From Dorea longicatena (lineage in GTDB: Bacteria > Bacillota > Clostridia > Lachnospirales > Lachnospiraceae): 64,000 bases of DNA. The DNA is taken from positions 387,001 through 451,000 of the forward strand of contig NZ_CP102280.1 in the NCBI RefSeq assembly GCF_025150085.1, given 5' to 3'. A program made the position numbers and the translations under genes. The notes under the pieces are model-generated. The model was not told the DNA's origin and did not search any database. It saw only the letters and a list, made by a program, of their open reading frames with translations. Each line of letters begins with the position of its first letter. Positions within the stretch are counted from its first letter, which is position 1. Below are positions 48,734 through 57,588 of this stretch, piece by piece.

Positions 48734-49875
48734 GACAGAGTTACAGAATTATACCGATTTACACAGCTGACGTATCCGGTGTCTGCTCTGCCCTGTATGA
48801 ATTGGGCGGGATGACAGTGATGCATGATCCGTCCGGTTGTAATTCCACTTATAATACACATGATGAGATAAGATGGTATGAGCAGGACAGTATGATCTAT
48901 ATCTCAGGGCTGACGGAGATCGATGCTGTCATGGGGAATGATGAGAAGATAATCTGTGATATTGAACTGGCTGCAGAAGAATTAAAGCCGAAATTCATCG
49001 CACTTGCAGGATCACCGATCCCATATATGAATGGAACGGATTTTCCGGCAATCGCCAGGATGCTGGAACAAGATCTCGGAATCCCGGCATTTTCGATTCC
49101 GACAAATGGAATGCATGATTATGTATATGGTGCCGGTCTGGCTCTTGCAGAGATTGCAAAACGTATCAAAGGAAAGAAAGAAGTGACGTCAAAAAGTGTG
49201 AATCTTCTGGGAGTAACACCTTTAGATTTCGGGCCGCAGGAGCATGTAGATGCTTTAAAAAGAAATGTAGAAGAGACGGGATGGAAGGTATTGTCGACCT
49301 GGGCTATGGGAGATACACTGGAAGATCTCGGACGTGCACCGGAAGCGGAGGTTAATCTGGTGGTATCTTCTGTGGGACTTTGGGCGGCCAAAGTATTACA
49401 GGAGAGGTTCGGGACACCTTATGTGATCGGGACACCGATCCGGGGATTTATGAAGAGTCTTTTGAATGCAATAGAAGAAAAAAAGCAGGTAGCATATCTC
49501 GAAAAGGGAAGGCGCATCAGCCTGACAGGAAACAAATCGGAAAAAAGTTCAGAAAACCAGATTATATTAATCGGAGAACCGGTGATCATGGAATCTCTGG
49601 CAGTAGCGATCGAGACGGAATATCAGATATCTGTAAGAGTAATCTGTCCGATAAGGGAGAAGAAAGGATTACTTGCGGATGGAGATATTGCAGTCCGTGG
49701 AGAAGAAGAACTGGAACAGGTACTTCAGAGATCAAAGAATGTAAAAGGCATTGTAGCGGATCCATTGTATCGCCCGGTCTGTCCGGAGAATGTGGCATTT
49801 TATGAGCTGCCGCATATTGCATTTTCGGGAAGAATTTATAAAAAGAAACTGCCGGTCCTGGCAGAACTTATATAG
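48730..49875 (+). CDS. NifK/NifN-like subunit, second copy
   Basis: Protein of 381 residues, short for NifK. Cys19 (SGVCSALYELGG) and Cys37 (HDPSGCNSTY) are in the N-terminal cluster region; the third Cys position reads AGSPIPYMNGTDF, so it is lost as in the first copy. ATG 48730 shares ATGA with the upstream stop; an earlier in-frame ATG at 48709 is less likely. It ends the operon; a 130 bp gap follows. Confidence 0.77.
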   Translation: MRQSYRIIPIYTADVSGVCSALYELGGMTVMHDPSGCNSTYNTHDEIRWYEQDSMIYISGLTEIDAVMGNDEKIICDIELAAEELKPKFIALAGSPIPYMNGTDFPAIARMLEQDLGIPAFSIPTNGMHDYVYGAGLALAEIAKRIKGKKEVTSKSVNLLGVTPLDFGPQEHVDALKRNVEETGWKVLSTWAMGDTLEDLGRAPEAEVNLVVSSVGLWAAKVLQERFGTPYVIGTPIRGFMKSLLNAIEEKKQVAYLEKGRRISLTGNKSEKSSENQIILIGEPVIMESLAVAIETEYQISVRVICPIREKKGLLADGDIAVRGEEELEQVLQRSKNVKGIVADPLYRPVCPENVAFYELPHIAFSGRIYKKKLPVLAELI

Positions 49876-50011
49876 GTGACAGATAGGTAAAACATATGTT
49901 CGGATAAATGCTTGAAGGATTTATCTGTTCATGATAGAATGTGAAATATAAATTGCCGGATATTTCTGAGTAAATGTACAGTGCAGAGAAAGCGAGTAGA
50001 AAGGGAACAGA

Positions 50012-50557
50012 ATGGGACATTTTTATTTTGCAAGACACGGACAGACAGTCTGGAATGTAGAGAATAAGATTTGCGGAGCAACGGATATTGAATTGACAGA
50101 ACTTGGCCATCAGCAGGCAGAAGAGCTGGGGCAGGCAATTCTGGAGCAGGGAATTCAGATTGATGAGATATTGTATTCACCATTGATCAGGGCAAAGGAG
50201 ACCGCCAGACATGTATCCGAGGTAACCGGGATCCCGATGCGTGAAGAAATGCGCCTAAAAGAACAAAACTTTGGAAAATACGAAGGTACGCCGAGAAATG
50301 GAGAGGAATTCCAGAAGGCTAAGGCTAATTTTATTAATTCTTATGAAGGCGGCGAATCGATGCTGAAGCTTTGCCACCGAATTTATGATCTGCTCGATGA
50401 TATTAAGAAAGAATCAGATCAGAAGACATATCTTCTGGTTGCACATAACGGGATCTCAAGAGCGATACAGTCTTATTTTTGTGATATGACGAATGATGAA
50501 TTTGCAAGGTTCGGTATCAAGAATTGTGAGATTCGTAAGTTTGAATACAAGGAGTAA
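50012..50557 (+). CDS. Histidine phosphatase (phosphoglycerate-mutase-like)
   Basis: Protein of 181 residues with the RHG motif FARHGQTVWNVENKICGATD at the N-terminus, the Arg in SPLIRAKETARHV, and the second His in LLVAHNGISRAI. The last motif supports phosphatase rather than mutase use (CobC/PhoE-like). Substrate unknown. The helicase gene begins 2 bp after its stop. Confidence 0.87.
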   Translation: MGHFYFARHGQTVWNVENKICGATDIELTELGHQQAEELGQAILEQGIQIDEILYSPLIRAKETARHVSEVTGIPMREEMRLKEQNFGKYEGTPRNGEEFQKAKANFINSYEGGESMLKLCHRIYDLLDDIKKESDQKTYLLVAHNGISRAIQSYFCDMTNDEFARFGIKNCEIRKFEYKE

Positions 50558-50559
50558 GA

Positions 50560-53262
50560 ATGAAGAAGGATGAAAAGATGTCAATCGAAGATATGACGGC
50601 ATATATGCGCATTGTGCCGGAGAGGAAAGCTTCTTATGCAGAATTTCCGGATACTATGAATGATGAAATAAAGGAATATCTCGGAAAACAGGGGATTAAT
50701 GCTCTTTATATGCATCAGACGGAAATGTTTGAAAAGGCCGGACGGGGAGAGAATACAGTGATCACGACATCGACTGCCAGCGGAAAAACGCTGGCATTTC
50801 TTATTCCTGTCCTGCAGAAGATATTGGAAGATCCACTCACAAGGGCGATTTTCGTCTATCCGACGAAAGCGCTGGCGAGTGATCAGTACCGTTCATTGCA
50901 GCCGGTACTGGAATATTTCGGAGAAGGGAAGATTCAGGCAGGAGTCTATGACGGAGATACGATGCCCGCAGAGCGCAGCCGCATCAGAAAGAGTGCGAAT
51001 ATTATATTAACGAATCCGGAAATGTTGAACTCTGCATTTCTTCCGAATCACAGTAAGTATGGGTTTGACTTTATCTTTGCAAATCTGAGATATATTGTGA
51101 TCGATGAATTGCACAGTTACAGGGGCGCATTTGGTGCCCATCTTGCGAATATTTTCAGGCGGATGCACAGAATCTGCCAGTATTATCATTCAAGCCCCCA
51201 GTTTTTATGCAGTTCTGCGACAATCGCCAATCCGGTAGAACTTGCAAAAAAAGTATGTGGCACTGCATTTTCTCTGATTGAGAAGGATGGATCTCCATCA
51301 CCGGTCAGGGAATATAGAATTATCCAGCCGCCGGAGATCAAAGGACATAATGACAAGGTTTATGGAAGGTATGCGGCGTCTACGGTCGCGGCAGATATGC
51401 TTCCGGATCTGGTAAAAGAGCAGAGGCATTTTATTGCATTTGGAAAATCCAGACGAACGGTAGAAGTTATTTTGAAAGAGGCAAGAGACAAGTTGGATGC
51501 GGCAGGTTTCTTAAGTCAGGCAGATAGCAGAAAAATTGCCGGATACAGAGGCGGGTACACACCTCTGGAACGAAAAGAAATTGAGCGGAAGATGATGTCC
51601 GGGGAACTGAACGGACTGGTGTCGACTAATGCACTGGAACTTGGAATTGATATCGGAAGCCTGGATACGACGGTGATCGTCGGATATCCTGGGACGCGGG
51701 CATCATTCTGGCAGCAGAGTGGCCGTGCAGGGAGAAACGGACAGACCTGTGTGAATTACCTGATTCTTGAAAATCAGCCATTTGACCAGTACATTGCAGT
51801 GGAACCGGGGTGGCTTTTTGAAGGAAAAAGTGAAAATGCGATCGTAGACCCGGATAATCTGCTGATTGAATTGGCACATATCCGTGCGGCAGCGGCGGAA
51901 CTTCCACTGAGTCTGGATGATGCAGCATTGTTTCCGAGTCTTGGTGAGATCATTCCTGTTCTGATGAAAGCAGAAGAAGTAAAAAGTATGGCCGGGAGAT
52001 TTGCCTGGTCGGGTCCTGCATTTCCCGCAGGGGATTACAGTCTGAGAAATATGGATAAGACGAGATTCAAATTAATTCTGGATAATGAGAATCGTGAGAT
52101 TACAGAGATGGATGAGTCGCAGGCCTATCATGAATTACATCCGGGAGCAGTCTATATGCATGACGGTGCATTGTATGAGGTTCTGAAACTGGATCTGGTA
52201 AGCAGGACAGCAACAGCGAAGTCGTTTGAAGGAAATTATTATACAGTCCCGGCAGGAACCGAAGACATCCGGATCCTTCAGACTTTTCAGGAAAAAACAG
52301 TGGAAAGAACGAAGATACATTTCGGAGATATTAATGTAGACGAAGTGATCTCGATGTTCAAGAAATTACAATTTCATAATCATCAGAATCTTGGGTATGT
52401 ATCACTGACACAGCCGCTTCAGAAAGATTATGATACAGAAAGTACATGGATTGATATTCCGGAGGATGTGGTGCGCGTATACAGAAGTCTGCTGTTACCG
52501 AATGGGGCAGGAGAACTTGTATTGAATAATCACTTCGAAGGCCTGCAAAATGCGATAAAGAACGCGGCGATGATGGTGACGATGACGGAACGTGATGATA
52601 TCAATACAGGAATGTCTAATAATGCGACCGTGCAGGGATATATGGATTCTGGCAGCGGAGAATCAGAAGGACACGAAGTGGTGTCATTATTCATTTATGA
52701 TAAGTATGAAGGTGGTCTTGGATATTCAGAGAAAATCTATGAATTGATCCCAGAGGTGATCGACCATGCGATTCAGATGGTGAAGGGATGTTCCTGTGAG
52801 GATGGCTGTCCGGCCTGTGTGGGAGACTATACATTAAGTAAGAAGATGGTGTTATGGGGACTTAGAAGCCTGAAGGAAAGGCTGGAAGCACCGGAATATG
52901 TAAAAAAGCAGGTAGAAGAAGAGCGTCCGGGTGTTCACAAACAGTATTCATTCTTTAAACTTCCGGAGAAATGGAACGAATTCTGTGAGACAGTGATTAA
53001 GAATGGAGAGAGTGGCGGCGCATTTCTGAAGACCGCAAAACGAGTAGAAATAGAGAAGCATAATCTGATATTGATCGTGGACAGTTACTTTTATGAGGAC
53101 TGGCTGAAGATACCGGAGAATGCGAAAAGTATCAAAAACATATTAAAATTTCACGCAGTATGTCCACAGGATATGGAGATTGTTGTCCGTACAGAAGAGG
53201 ACATGGGGCGAAAGAAAAAGACAGAAGGCAAGTTAAAACGACGATACGAAGATAAATTTTAG
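50560..53262 (+). CDS. MrfA-like DEXH helicase with DUF1998 domain
   Basis: Superfamily 2 helicase of 900 residues. Walker A STASGKTLAF, DEXH motif VIDELHSYRGAFGAH, helicase C with QQSGRAGRNGQTC. The C-terminal zinc-binding part GCSCEDGCPACVGDYTLSKK is the MrfA four-Cys signature. Bacillus MrfA acts with MrfB in mitomycin-crosslink repair; no MrfB-like exonuclease is next to it here. AAGGAG is before the ATG. Confidence 0.9.
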   Translation: MKKDEKMSIEDMTAYMRIVPERKASYAEFPDTMNDEIKEYLGKQGINALYMHQTEMFEKAGRGENTVITTSTASGKTLAFLIPVLQKILEDPLTRAIFVYPTKALASDQYRSLQPVLEYFGEGKIQAGVYDGDTMPAERSRIRKSANIILTNPEMLNSAFLPNHSKYGFDFIFANLRYIVIDELHSYRGAFGAHLANIFRRMHRICQYYHSSPQFLCSSATIANPVELAKKVCGTAFSLIEKDGSPSPVREYRIIQPPEIKGHNDKVYGRYAASTVAADMLPDLVKEQRHFIAFGKSRRTVEVILKEARDKLDAAGFLSQADSRKIAGYRGGYTPLERKEIERKMMSGELNGLVSTNALELGIDIGSLDTTVIVGYPGTRASFWQQSGRAGRNGQTCVNYLILENQPFDQYIAVEPGWLFEGKSENAIVDPDNLLIELAHIRAAAAELPLSLDDAALFPSLGEIIPVLMKAEEVKSMAGRFAWSGPAFPAGDYSLRNMDKTRFKLILDNENREITEMDESQAYHELHPGAVYMHDGALYEVLKLDLVSRTATAKSFEGNYYTVPAGTEDIRILQTFQEKTVERTKIHFGDINVDEVISMFKKLQFHNHQNLGYVSLTQPLQKDYDTESTWIDIPEDVVRVYRSLLLPNGAGELVLNNHFEGLQNAIKNAAMMVTMTERDDINTGMSNNATVQGYMDSGSGESEGHEVVSLFIYDKYEGGLGYSEKIYELIPEVIDHAIQMVKGCSCEDGCPACVGDYTLSKKMVLWGLRSLKERLEAPEYVKKQVEEERPGVHKQYSFFKLPEKWNEFCETVIKNGESGGAFLKTAKRVEIEKHNLILIVDSYFYEDWLKIPENAKSIKNILKFHAVCPQDMEIVVRTEEDMGRKKKTEGKLKRRYEDKF

Positions 53263-53271
53263 GTGACAGGA

Positions 53272-55425
53272 ATGGATTTTAAGGAAGAATGGAATTGGTT
53301 GAATTCCTATCAGATGGAAGCAGTGACAGATGAAAATGATGCATGTATTGTAAATGCCAATGTAGGAAGTGGGAAGACGACCGTACTGATCGCGAAAATT
53401 TTATATTTGCATTATGAAAAGAAGATTCCGCTTGAGAAGATGGTGGTGCTGACATTTACGAATAAGGCAGCAGGAGAGATTATTGAACGTCTGAAGAAAA
53501 AAGAACCGGGACTTACGGAAGAACAGGTGCAGTTTTTTGGAACATTCCACAGTGTTGCCATGCGGATGCTGAAAAATACACTGTTACAGACAAAAGCAGA
53601 GAATGGAGAAATAGCTCATACAGTGGAAAATAGCAGCATGGCACCGGAAGAATGGACTTCGGAGTTTGAAATTATAGATCCGGACGAGGAACAGGAACTG
53701 GCGCTTTATCTGATTGCAGAATATAGTCTGAAAGTAAAGTATAAAAACCGTTTGAAAAAAAGACTGGAGCAGGAATATCCAAATTATAAGGCTGGAAAAG
53801 TAACCAGCCGCTATAAGGATGAACTGTTTCGGTTATATCCTCTTTTAAAGAAGGAAAAGAAGAAAGAGAATAAAATGAGCTTTTCCGATCTGCTGGAAGA
53901 GGGGACAAGACTTCTGAAAATGGGGAAAAATTCTCGGCCAGAATGGATTATTGTGGATGAAGTACAGGACAGTGACCGGTCACAGCTGGAATTTCTGGAA
54001 GCATTAAAAGGACCGGAGACGAAAATCTTTGCAGTAGGAGATCCAAATCAGGTGATCTATAGTTTCCGCGGGACAACTCAGAATATGTTTTTCCTGTTAA
54101 AGAACAGGTTTCAGGCAAAAGAACTTTCACTTCCGGTTAATTACCGATCGAATGCATCCATTCTGGAGGCGGCAAACCGTTTCCTTCAATTTGGCGGAAA
54201 GATTCAAGGCAGTAATGAATGCGGGGAGAAGATTCAGATAAGGAATCATTATGATCCGTTTCAGGAAGCAATGTATCTGGCAGACAAGATCTGGACACTT
54301 CATCAGGAAGGGAAGGAATACAGGGATATTGCAGTATTTTACAGGCTGCAAAAACAGGCAGAAATCCTGGAAAAGATGTTTGCAGAACAGAATATTCCAT
54401 ATGAAGTATCGGTGAAAAAGTCGTGGAAAGATATTCCTGTATTGAACTGGCTTATGTATGTCTTAAGATTTGCGACGCATCCGGACGATATACAGGCGGG
54501 AATGCAGGTATTGATGGATAAAAGGTTCGGAGACAAATGCACAAAAAAGAAAGCAGAAGACATTATAAAGAATCACAAGACAGAGAAATCTGATATATAT
54601 AAGAATATGATGCTGTTTTATACAGAGAAAGAAGTATTGTCAGGAGAAGATATATTTGATTCGCTTGGATTGAAAGAAGCACTGCACCCTACCTCTGCAG
54701 ATTATCAGCAAGATGCAAAGCAGGTATTGGATTTTCTGAATCAGATCTGTACATATAGCAGGGAAAAGAAGCTGAATATGTCAGACGGAATCCGGGAATT
54801 CCTAAATGGGATGGCACTCGGAACAATAGAAAGTCCAGAGGATACGCAAGAGTCTGCGGAGAAGGAAGAAGCAGGCGGCAGAGTAAAACTCATGACATTA
54901 CATGCATCGAAGGGGCTGGAATTTGATACGGTATTCATTATCGGAGTAAATCCGGGACTGCTGCCGATCAGATGCAGTAGCTTTGATCAGGAAGAGGAAG
55001 AACGGAGATTATTCTTTGTAGGGATCACGCGTGCAAGAAATCACCTGGAACTTTCTTATTACACGAATCCGGGAGAACCGGGGGTATTGGGCAGTTACAG
55101 TAATTATCTGAAAATGATCCCGGAGGAATTACTTGAGTGGAAAGAAATACGCAGTGATGAAGAAAAGCGGACAAATCTTAAAGAACTAACGAGAAGGGCA
55201 AAAGAAGAAATCCGAAAAGCAGAAGCACAGAAAGCAGAAAATGTTCAGGAACAAAAAACGGAATCCGAGAAAACAGAAAATGTTCAGGAACAAAAAGCGA
55301 TACATCCCAAATATGGAACCGGTATTGTGACATCGGAAGACGATATGATGGTAGAAGTAGAATTTCCAAATTACGGAAAGAAACAATTTATCAAGGCATT
55401 TCAGGAGGTCGAGATGATCAGGTAA
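53272..55425 (+). CDS. UvrD/PcrA-like superfamily 1 helicase
   Basis: DNA helicase of about 717 residues. Walker A NVGSGKTTVLIAKIL (about 30-45), DEVQDSDRSQ, GDPNQVIYSFRGT, and late motifs LMTLHASKGLEFDTVFI and FVGITRARNHLELSYY. The C-terminus ends with a PcrA-type Tudor-like domain (HPKYGTGIVTSEDDMMVEVE) after a QEQK-rich repeat. ATG 53272 is preferred to GTG 53263. Adjacent to the MrfA-like gene, it likely works in DNA repair. Confidence 0.9.
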   Translation: MDFKEEWNWLNSYQMEAVTDENDACIVNANVGSGKTTVLIAKILYLHYEKKIPLEKMVVLTFTNKAAGEIIERLKKKEPGLTEEQVQFFGTFHSVAMRMLKNTLLQTKAENGEIAHTVENSSMAPEEWTSEFEIIDPDEEQELALYLIAEYSLKVKYKNRLKKRLEQEYPNYKAGKVTSRYKDELFRLYPLLKKEKKKENKMSFSDLLEEGTRLLKMGKNSRPEWIIVDEVQDSDRSQLEFLEALKGPETKIFAVGDPNQVIYSFRGTTQNMFFLLKNRFQAKELSLPVNYRSNASILEAANRFLQFGGKIQGSNECGEKIQIRNHYDPFQEAMYLADKIWTLHQEGKEYRDIAVFYRLQKQAEILEKMFAEQNIPYEVSVKKSWKDIPVLNWLMYVLRFATHPDDIQAGMQVLMDKRFGDKCTKKKAEDIIKNHKTEKSDIYKNMMLFYTEKEVLSGEDIFDSLGLKEALHPTSADYQQDAKQVLDFLNQICTYSREKKLNMSDGIREFLNGMALGTIESPEDTQESAEKEEAGGRVKLMTLHASKGLEFDTVFIIGVNPGLLPIRCSSFDQEEEERRLFFVGITRARNHLELSYYTNPGEPGVLGSYSNYLKMIPEELLEWKEIRSDEEKRTNLKELTRRAKEEIRKAEAQKAENVQEQKTESEKTENVQEQKAIHPKYGTGIVTSEDDMMVEVEFPNYGKKQFIKAFQEVEMIR

Positions 55426-55467
55426 CCGAGTACATTAGTTAGAAATAAAAATAAACAGAAGCATAAA

Positions 55468-55513
55468 AAATCCACCGTACTTAATAATTTTTTAAATACG
55501 ATGGATTTTTATG
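55468..55513 (+). terminator. Terminator after the helicase gene
   Basis: AAAATCCACCGTA pairs with TACGATGGATTTT (one wobble) and a T-run follows. Confidence 0.75.
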
Positions 55514-55526
55514 ATATTTCATCCAA

Positions 55527-55735
55527 TGGACTATACCTCTTTCTTTCTTCGATTTGTTTTTTTATCATTTTTTTAATGATGTTAAATTTACGTTCCTGGT
55601 GGTTTGTCCTCCTTTTTCTTTATTAGACTCTTTTCAGTTTAGATTGTCCTCTGCATTGGACTGTACCTCTTTCTTTAGATTTTAAATAAAGATTTAACTG
55701 ATTGGTGGTCCGTCCTCCTTTTCTTTTGTTGATAT
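55527..55735 (-). repeat. Imperfect tandem repeat pair with ribosome-site-like blocks
   Basis: On the minus strand, two units of about 100 bp share AAAGGAGGAC, ACCACCA and GAAAGAGGTA-AGTCCA-TG in the same order (55655-55735 and 55530-55625). Each ends in a short frame. No protein is recognised; the promoter at 55737-55765 points into them. Confidence 0.55.
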
Positions 55736-55736
55736 T

Positions 55737-55765
55737 ATAATATCGCACGAAAGTGAAAATGTCAA
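55737..55765 (-). promoter_or_regulatory. Minus-strand promoter facing the tandem repeats
   Basis: TTGACA (55760-55765), 17 bp, TATTAT (55737-55742). It stands inside or just after the end of the truncated ROK gene and reads into gene-free DNA. Confidence 0.65.
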
Positions 55766-55819
55766 TAGGTAATCTGAAAAAAATGTGAAAAATAATAAAA
55801 AGACAAAATATTCTGAAAA

Positions 55820-56294
55820 TAATATCTGCATGATTGCCGGGAATGATGTAACTGGTGTCATCATCAAAGGTAGAACGCTCAGCCACGTAATGACGGATTT
55901 TAGAGAGATCTTCATCTGTAAAGTAAGGAGCAACATGTCCGCCTAATATAACGGTATGCTCCAGAACCATATGCAGGTTGTTGATCAGAATGGACAGATG
56001 TCTTAAATAATCCTCCCATCTTTCTATACAGCCGGTATCGCCGGCTGATTTTTTTTCAAAAAATTCTTCCAGGTTATCGGAATCTCCGAGAAGCGAGTTT
56101 AGGGAACAATAGCATTCCGCACATCCCTGACGTCCACAGTAGCAATCATGACCTCCGGGAACCAGTGTCATGTGTTCAAAAGTTTCGCTTTTTCCTGTAG
56201 TAGCGGTAAGAAGCTGACCGTCTACGATGATGGCACCGCCCAGATGGTAATTTAATGAAATGTAGGTTACGTCTTTGATATCCGGGCTTTTCTA
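55820..56294 (-). pseudogene. Truncated ROK-family protein (NagC-like)
   Basis: A middle part of a ROK sugar kinase/repressor: DVTYISLNYHLGGAIIVDG, then the zinc motif GHDCYCGRQGCAECYC, then LNNLHMVLEHTVILGGHVAP. The N-terminal third (with any winged helix) is missing and the C-terminus runs out of frame near 55820. It abuts a GPH symporter fragment at about 56295. Both are relics, joined by a deletion or old insertion. Confidence 0.8.
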
Positions 56295-56297
56295 TCG

Positions 56298-56659
56298 GAT
56301 ATTCATGAGCGTGATATTCTTGTATCCACAAGAATGATCTGTGCGATGGCGGGAACAGCAATCGTTATGTCAATTACAGCACCATTGGTCAAATTCTTCG
56401 GACATGGCAACGAAGGAAGAGGATATCTGATCACAATGACAATTTATGGTATTGCAGCAATGTGCATTTTCTTCCTCATATTTGCAATGCAGCCAGATGT
56501 GATCGATTATTCTGAATATAAGAAAAATGCAAGTGTAGCGGGACTGATCGCTGCATTCCAGGGATTTTTCGTAGTGTGCTGATCGCAGTTCTGACATATT
56601 TTTATAAATTGGACAGTATCCGTGGTGAGATGACGGAGGAACTGGAAAAACGTAGATAA
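56298..56659 (+). pseudogene. C-terminal fragment of a GPH sugar symporter
   Basis: Starts abruptly at HERDILVSTRMICAMAGTAI, continues to FAMQPDVIDYSEYKKNASVA and LIAAFQGFF, then shifts frame and ends in IRGEMTEELEKRR. Only part of the protein remains and the frame is broken near 56570. It resembles the intact symporter at 16846. Confidence 0.8.
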
Positions 56660-56720
56660 ATTATGCATAAAAACCTGGACAAAAAAATCAACTTTTTGGT
56701 GAATCTTTATCTGCTGTAGG

Positions 56721-56829
56721 TGTTATAATACGACTGTAACAAAGGAAACCTACTTAACAAAACCTCTTTGTAGCGTTGAAACCGCAAAGCGAAGGCTGCT
56801 AAGCATCAGATTTTTGGAGGAAAAGATAA
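56721..56829 (+). promoter_or_regulatory. Extended -10 promoter and leader of the L25 gene
   Basis: TGTTATAAT at 56721-56729 is an extended -10 without a clear -35. The ~95 nt leader pairs ACAAAG with CTTTGT and has a second G/C-rich piece (GCAAAGCGAAGGCTGC). It might bind L25 for feedback; that is speculation. Confidence 0.4.
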
Positions 56830-57423
56830 ATGAATACTTTAAAAGCTGAAAAAAGAAGCATGGACATCAAAGCAAAGAAATTAAGAAGAGAAGGTTACGT
56901 TACTGGTAATGTCTTCGGAAGAGAGATGAAAGAGTCTGTTCCGGTTAAGATGGAAAAAGCAGCTGTTGACCGTTTACTTAAGGCTTGCCACAAAGGTAGT
57001 CAGGTAATGCTGGACATCGAAGGTGAGAAGATGAATGTTCTGATTAAAGATGTCGAGTTTAACCCATTAAAAGGTCAGGTAGATGAGATAGACTTCCAGG
57101 CACTTGTAAGTAATGAAAAAGTACATTCTGTAGCAGAGATCGTTCTGGTCGGACATGAGAAAGATGCAGGTGGTGTACTGGAGCAGTTACTGGAAGAAGT
57201 ACAGTTCAAGGCATATCCGTCAGCATTGGTTGACAAGGTAGAAGTTGATGTAAGTAACATGAAAGTCGGAGATTCTATCAAGGTAAAAGATCTTACACTT
57301 TCAAGTGACAAAGATGTAGATGTCATGACTGATCCTGAGACTACAGTTGTTACATTGCAGTATGTACACAACAGTGAGGCGGATGATGATGCCGATGAGG
57401 AAGCCGCAGAAGCAACAGAATAA
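56830..57423 (+). CDS. 50S ribosomal protein L25/general stress protein Ctc
   Basis: 5S-rRNA-binding ribosomal protein of 197 residues, the long Ctc form: L25 domain at 1-90 (RRSMDIKAKKLRREGYVTG-like start, DIEGEKMNVLIKDVEFNPL) and the TL5 C-terminal domain (PSALVDKVEVDVSNMKVGDS). An acidic tail (DDDADEEAAEATE) ends it. GGAGG precedes the ATG. Terminator at 57454-57490. Confidence 0.93.
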   Translation: MNTLKAEKRSMDIKAKKLRREGYVTGNVFGREMKESVPVKMEKAAVDRLLKACHKGSQVMLDIEGEKMNVLIKDVEFNPLKGQVDEIDFQALVSNEKVHSVAEIVLVGHEKDAGGVLEQLLEEVQFKAYPSALVDKVEVDVSNMKVGDSIKVKDLTLSSDKDVDVMTDPETTVVTLQYVHNSEADDDADEEAAEATE

Positions 57424-57453
57424 ACAAAAGATAAAATTTATAAAAATACGGAA

Positions 57454-57490
57454 AAACCCGGATATCGAAGTATAGATGTCCGGGTTTTTT
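57454..57490 (+). terminator. Terminator after the L25 gene
   Basis: AACCCGGA pairs with TCCGGGTT over a loop, then seven T. Confidence 0.88.
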
Positions 57491-57588
57491 TGCTATACTA
57501 CATCATATATAGAACCGCGGACAGAGTAGAATTGCGGATTGTGTATAGAAATAAGAGTAAGAAAACATGATGAAAATGAGGTGATCTT

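Noticed and set aside
38387..49875. Reading the cluster as nitrogen fixation or as ordinary [NiFe]-hydrogenase maturation
   Set aside because: No nifB, nifE/N full-length, nifV or NifDK cofactor ligands; no hydrogenase subunits, hypA, hypB or maturation protease in the window.
56721..56829. c-di-GMP riboswitch in the L25 leader
   Set aside because: GCAAAGC and CTAAG pieces are reminiscent, but the order and the GNRA-type hairpin expected for that class are not there.
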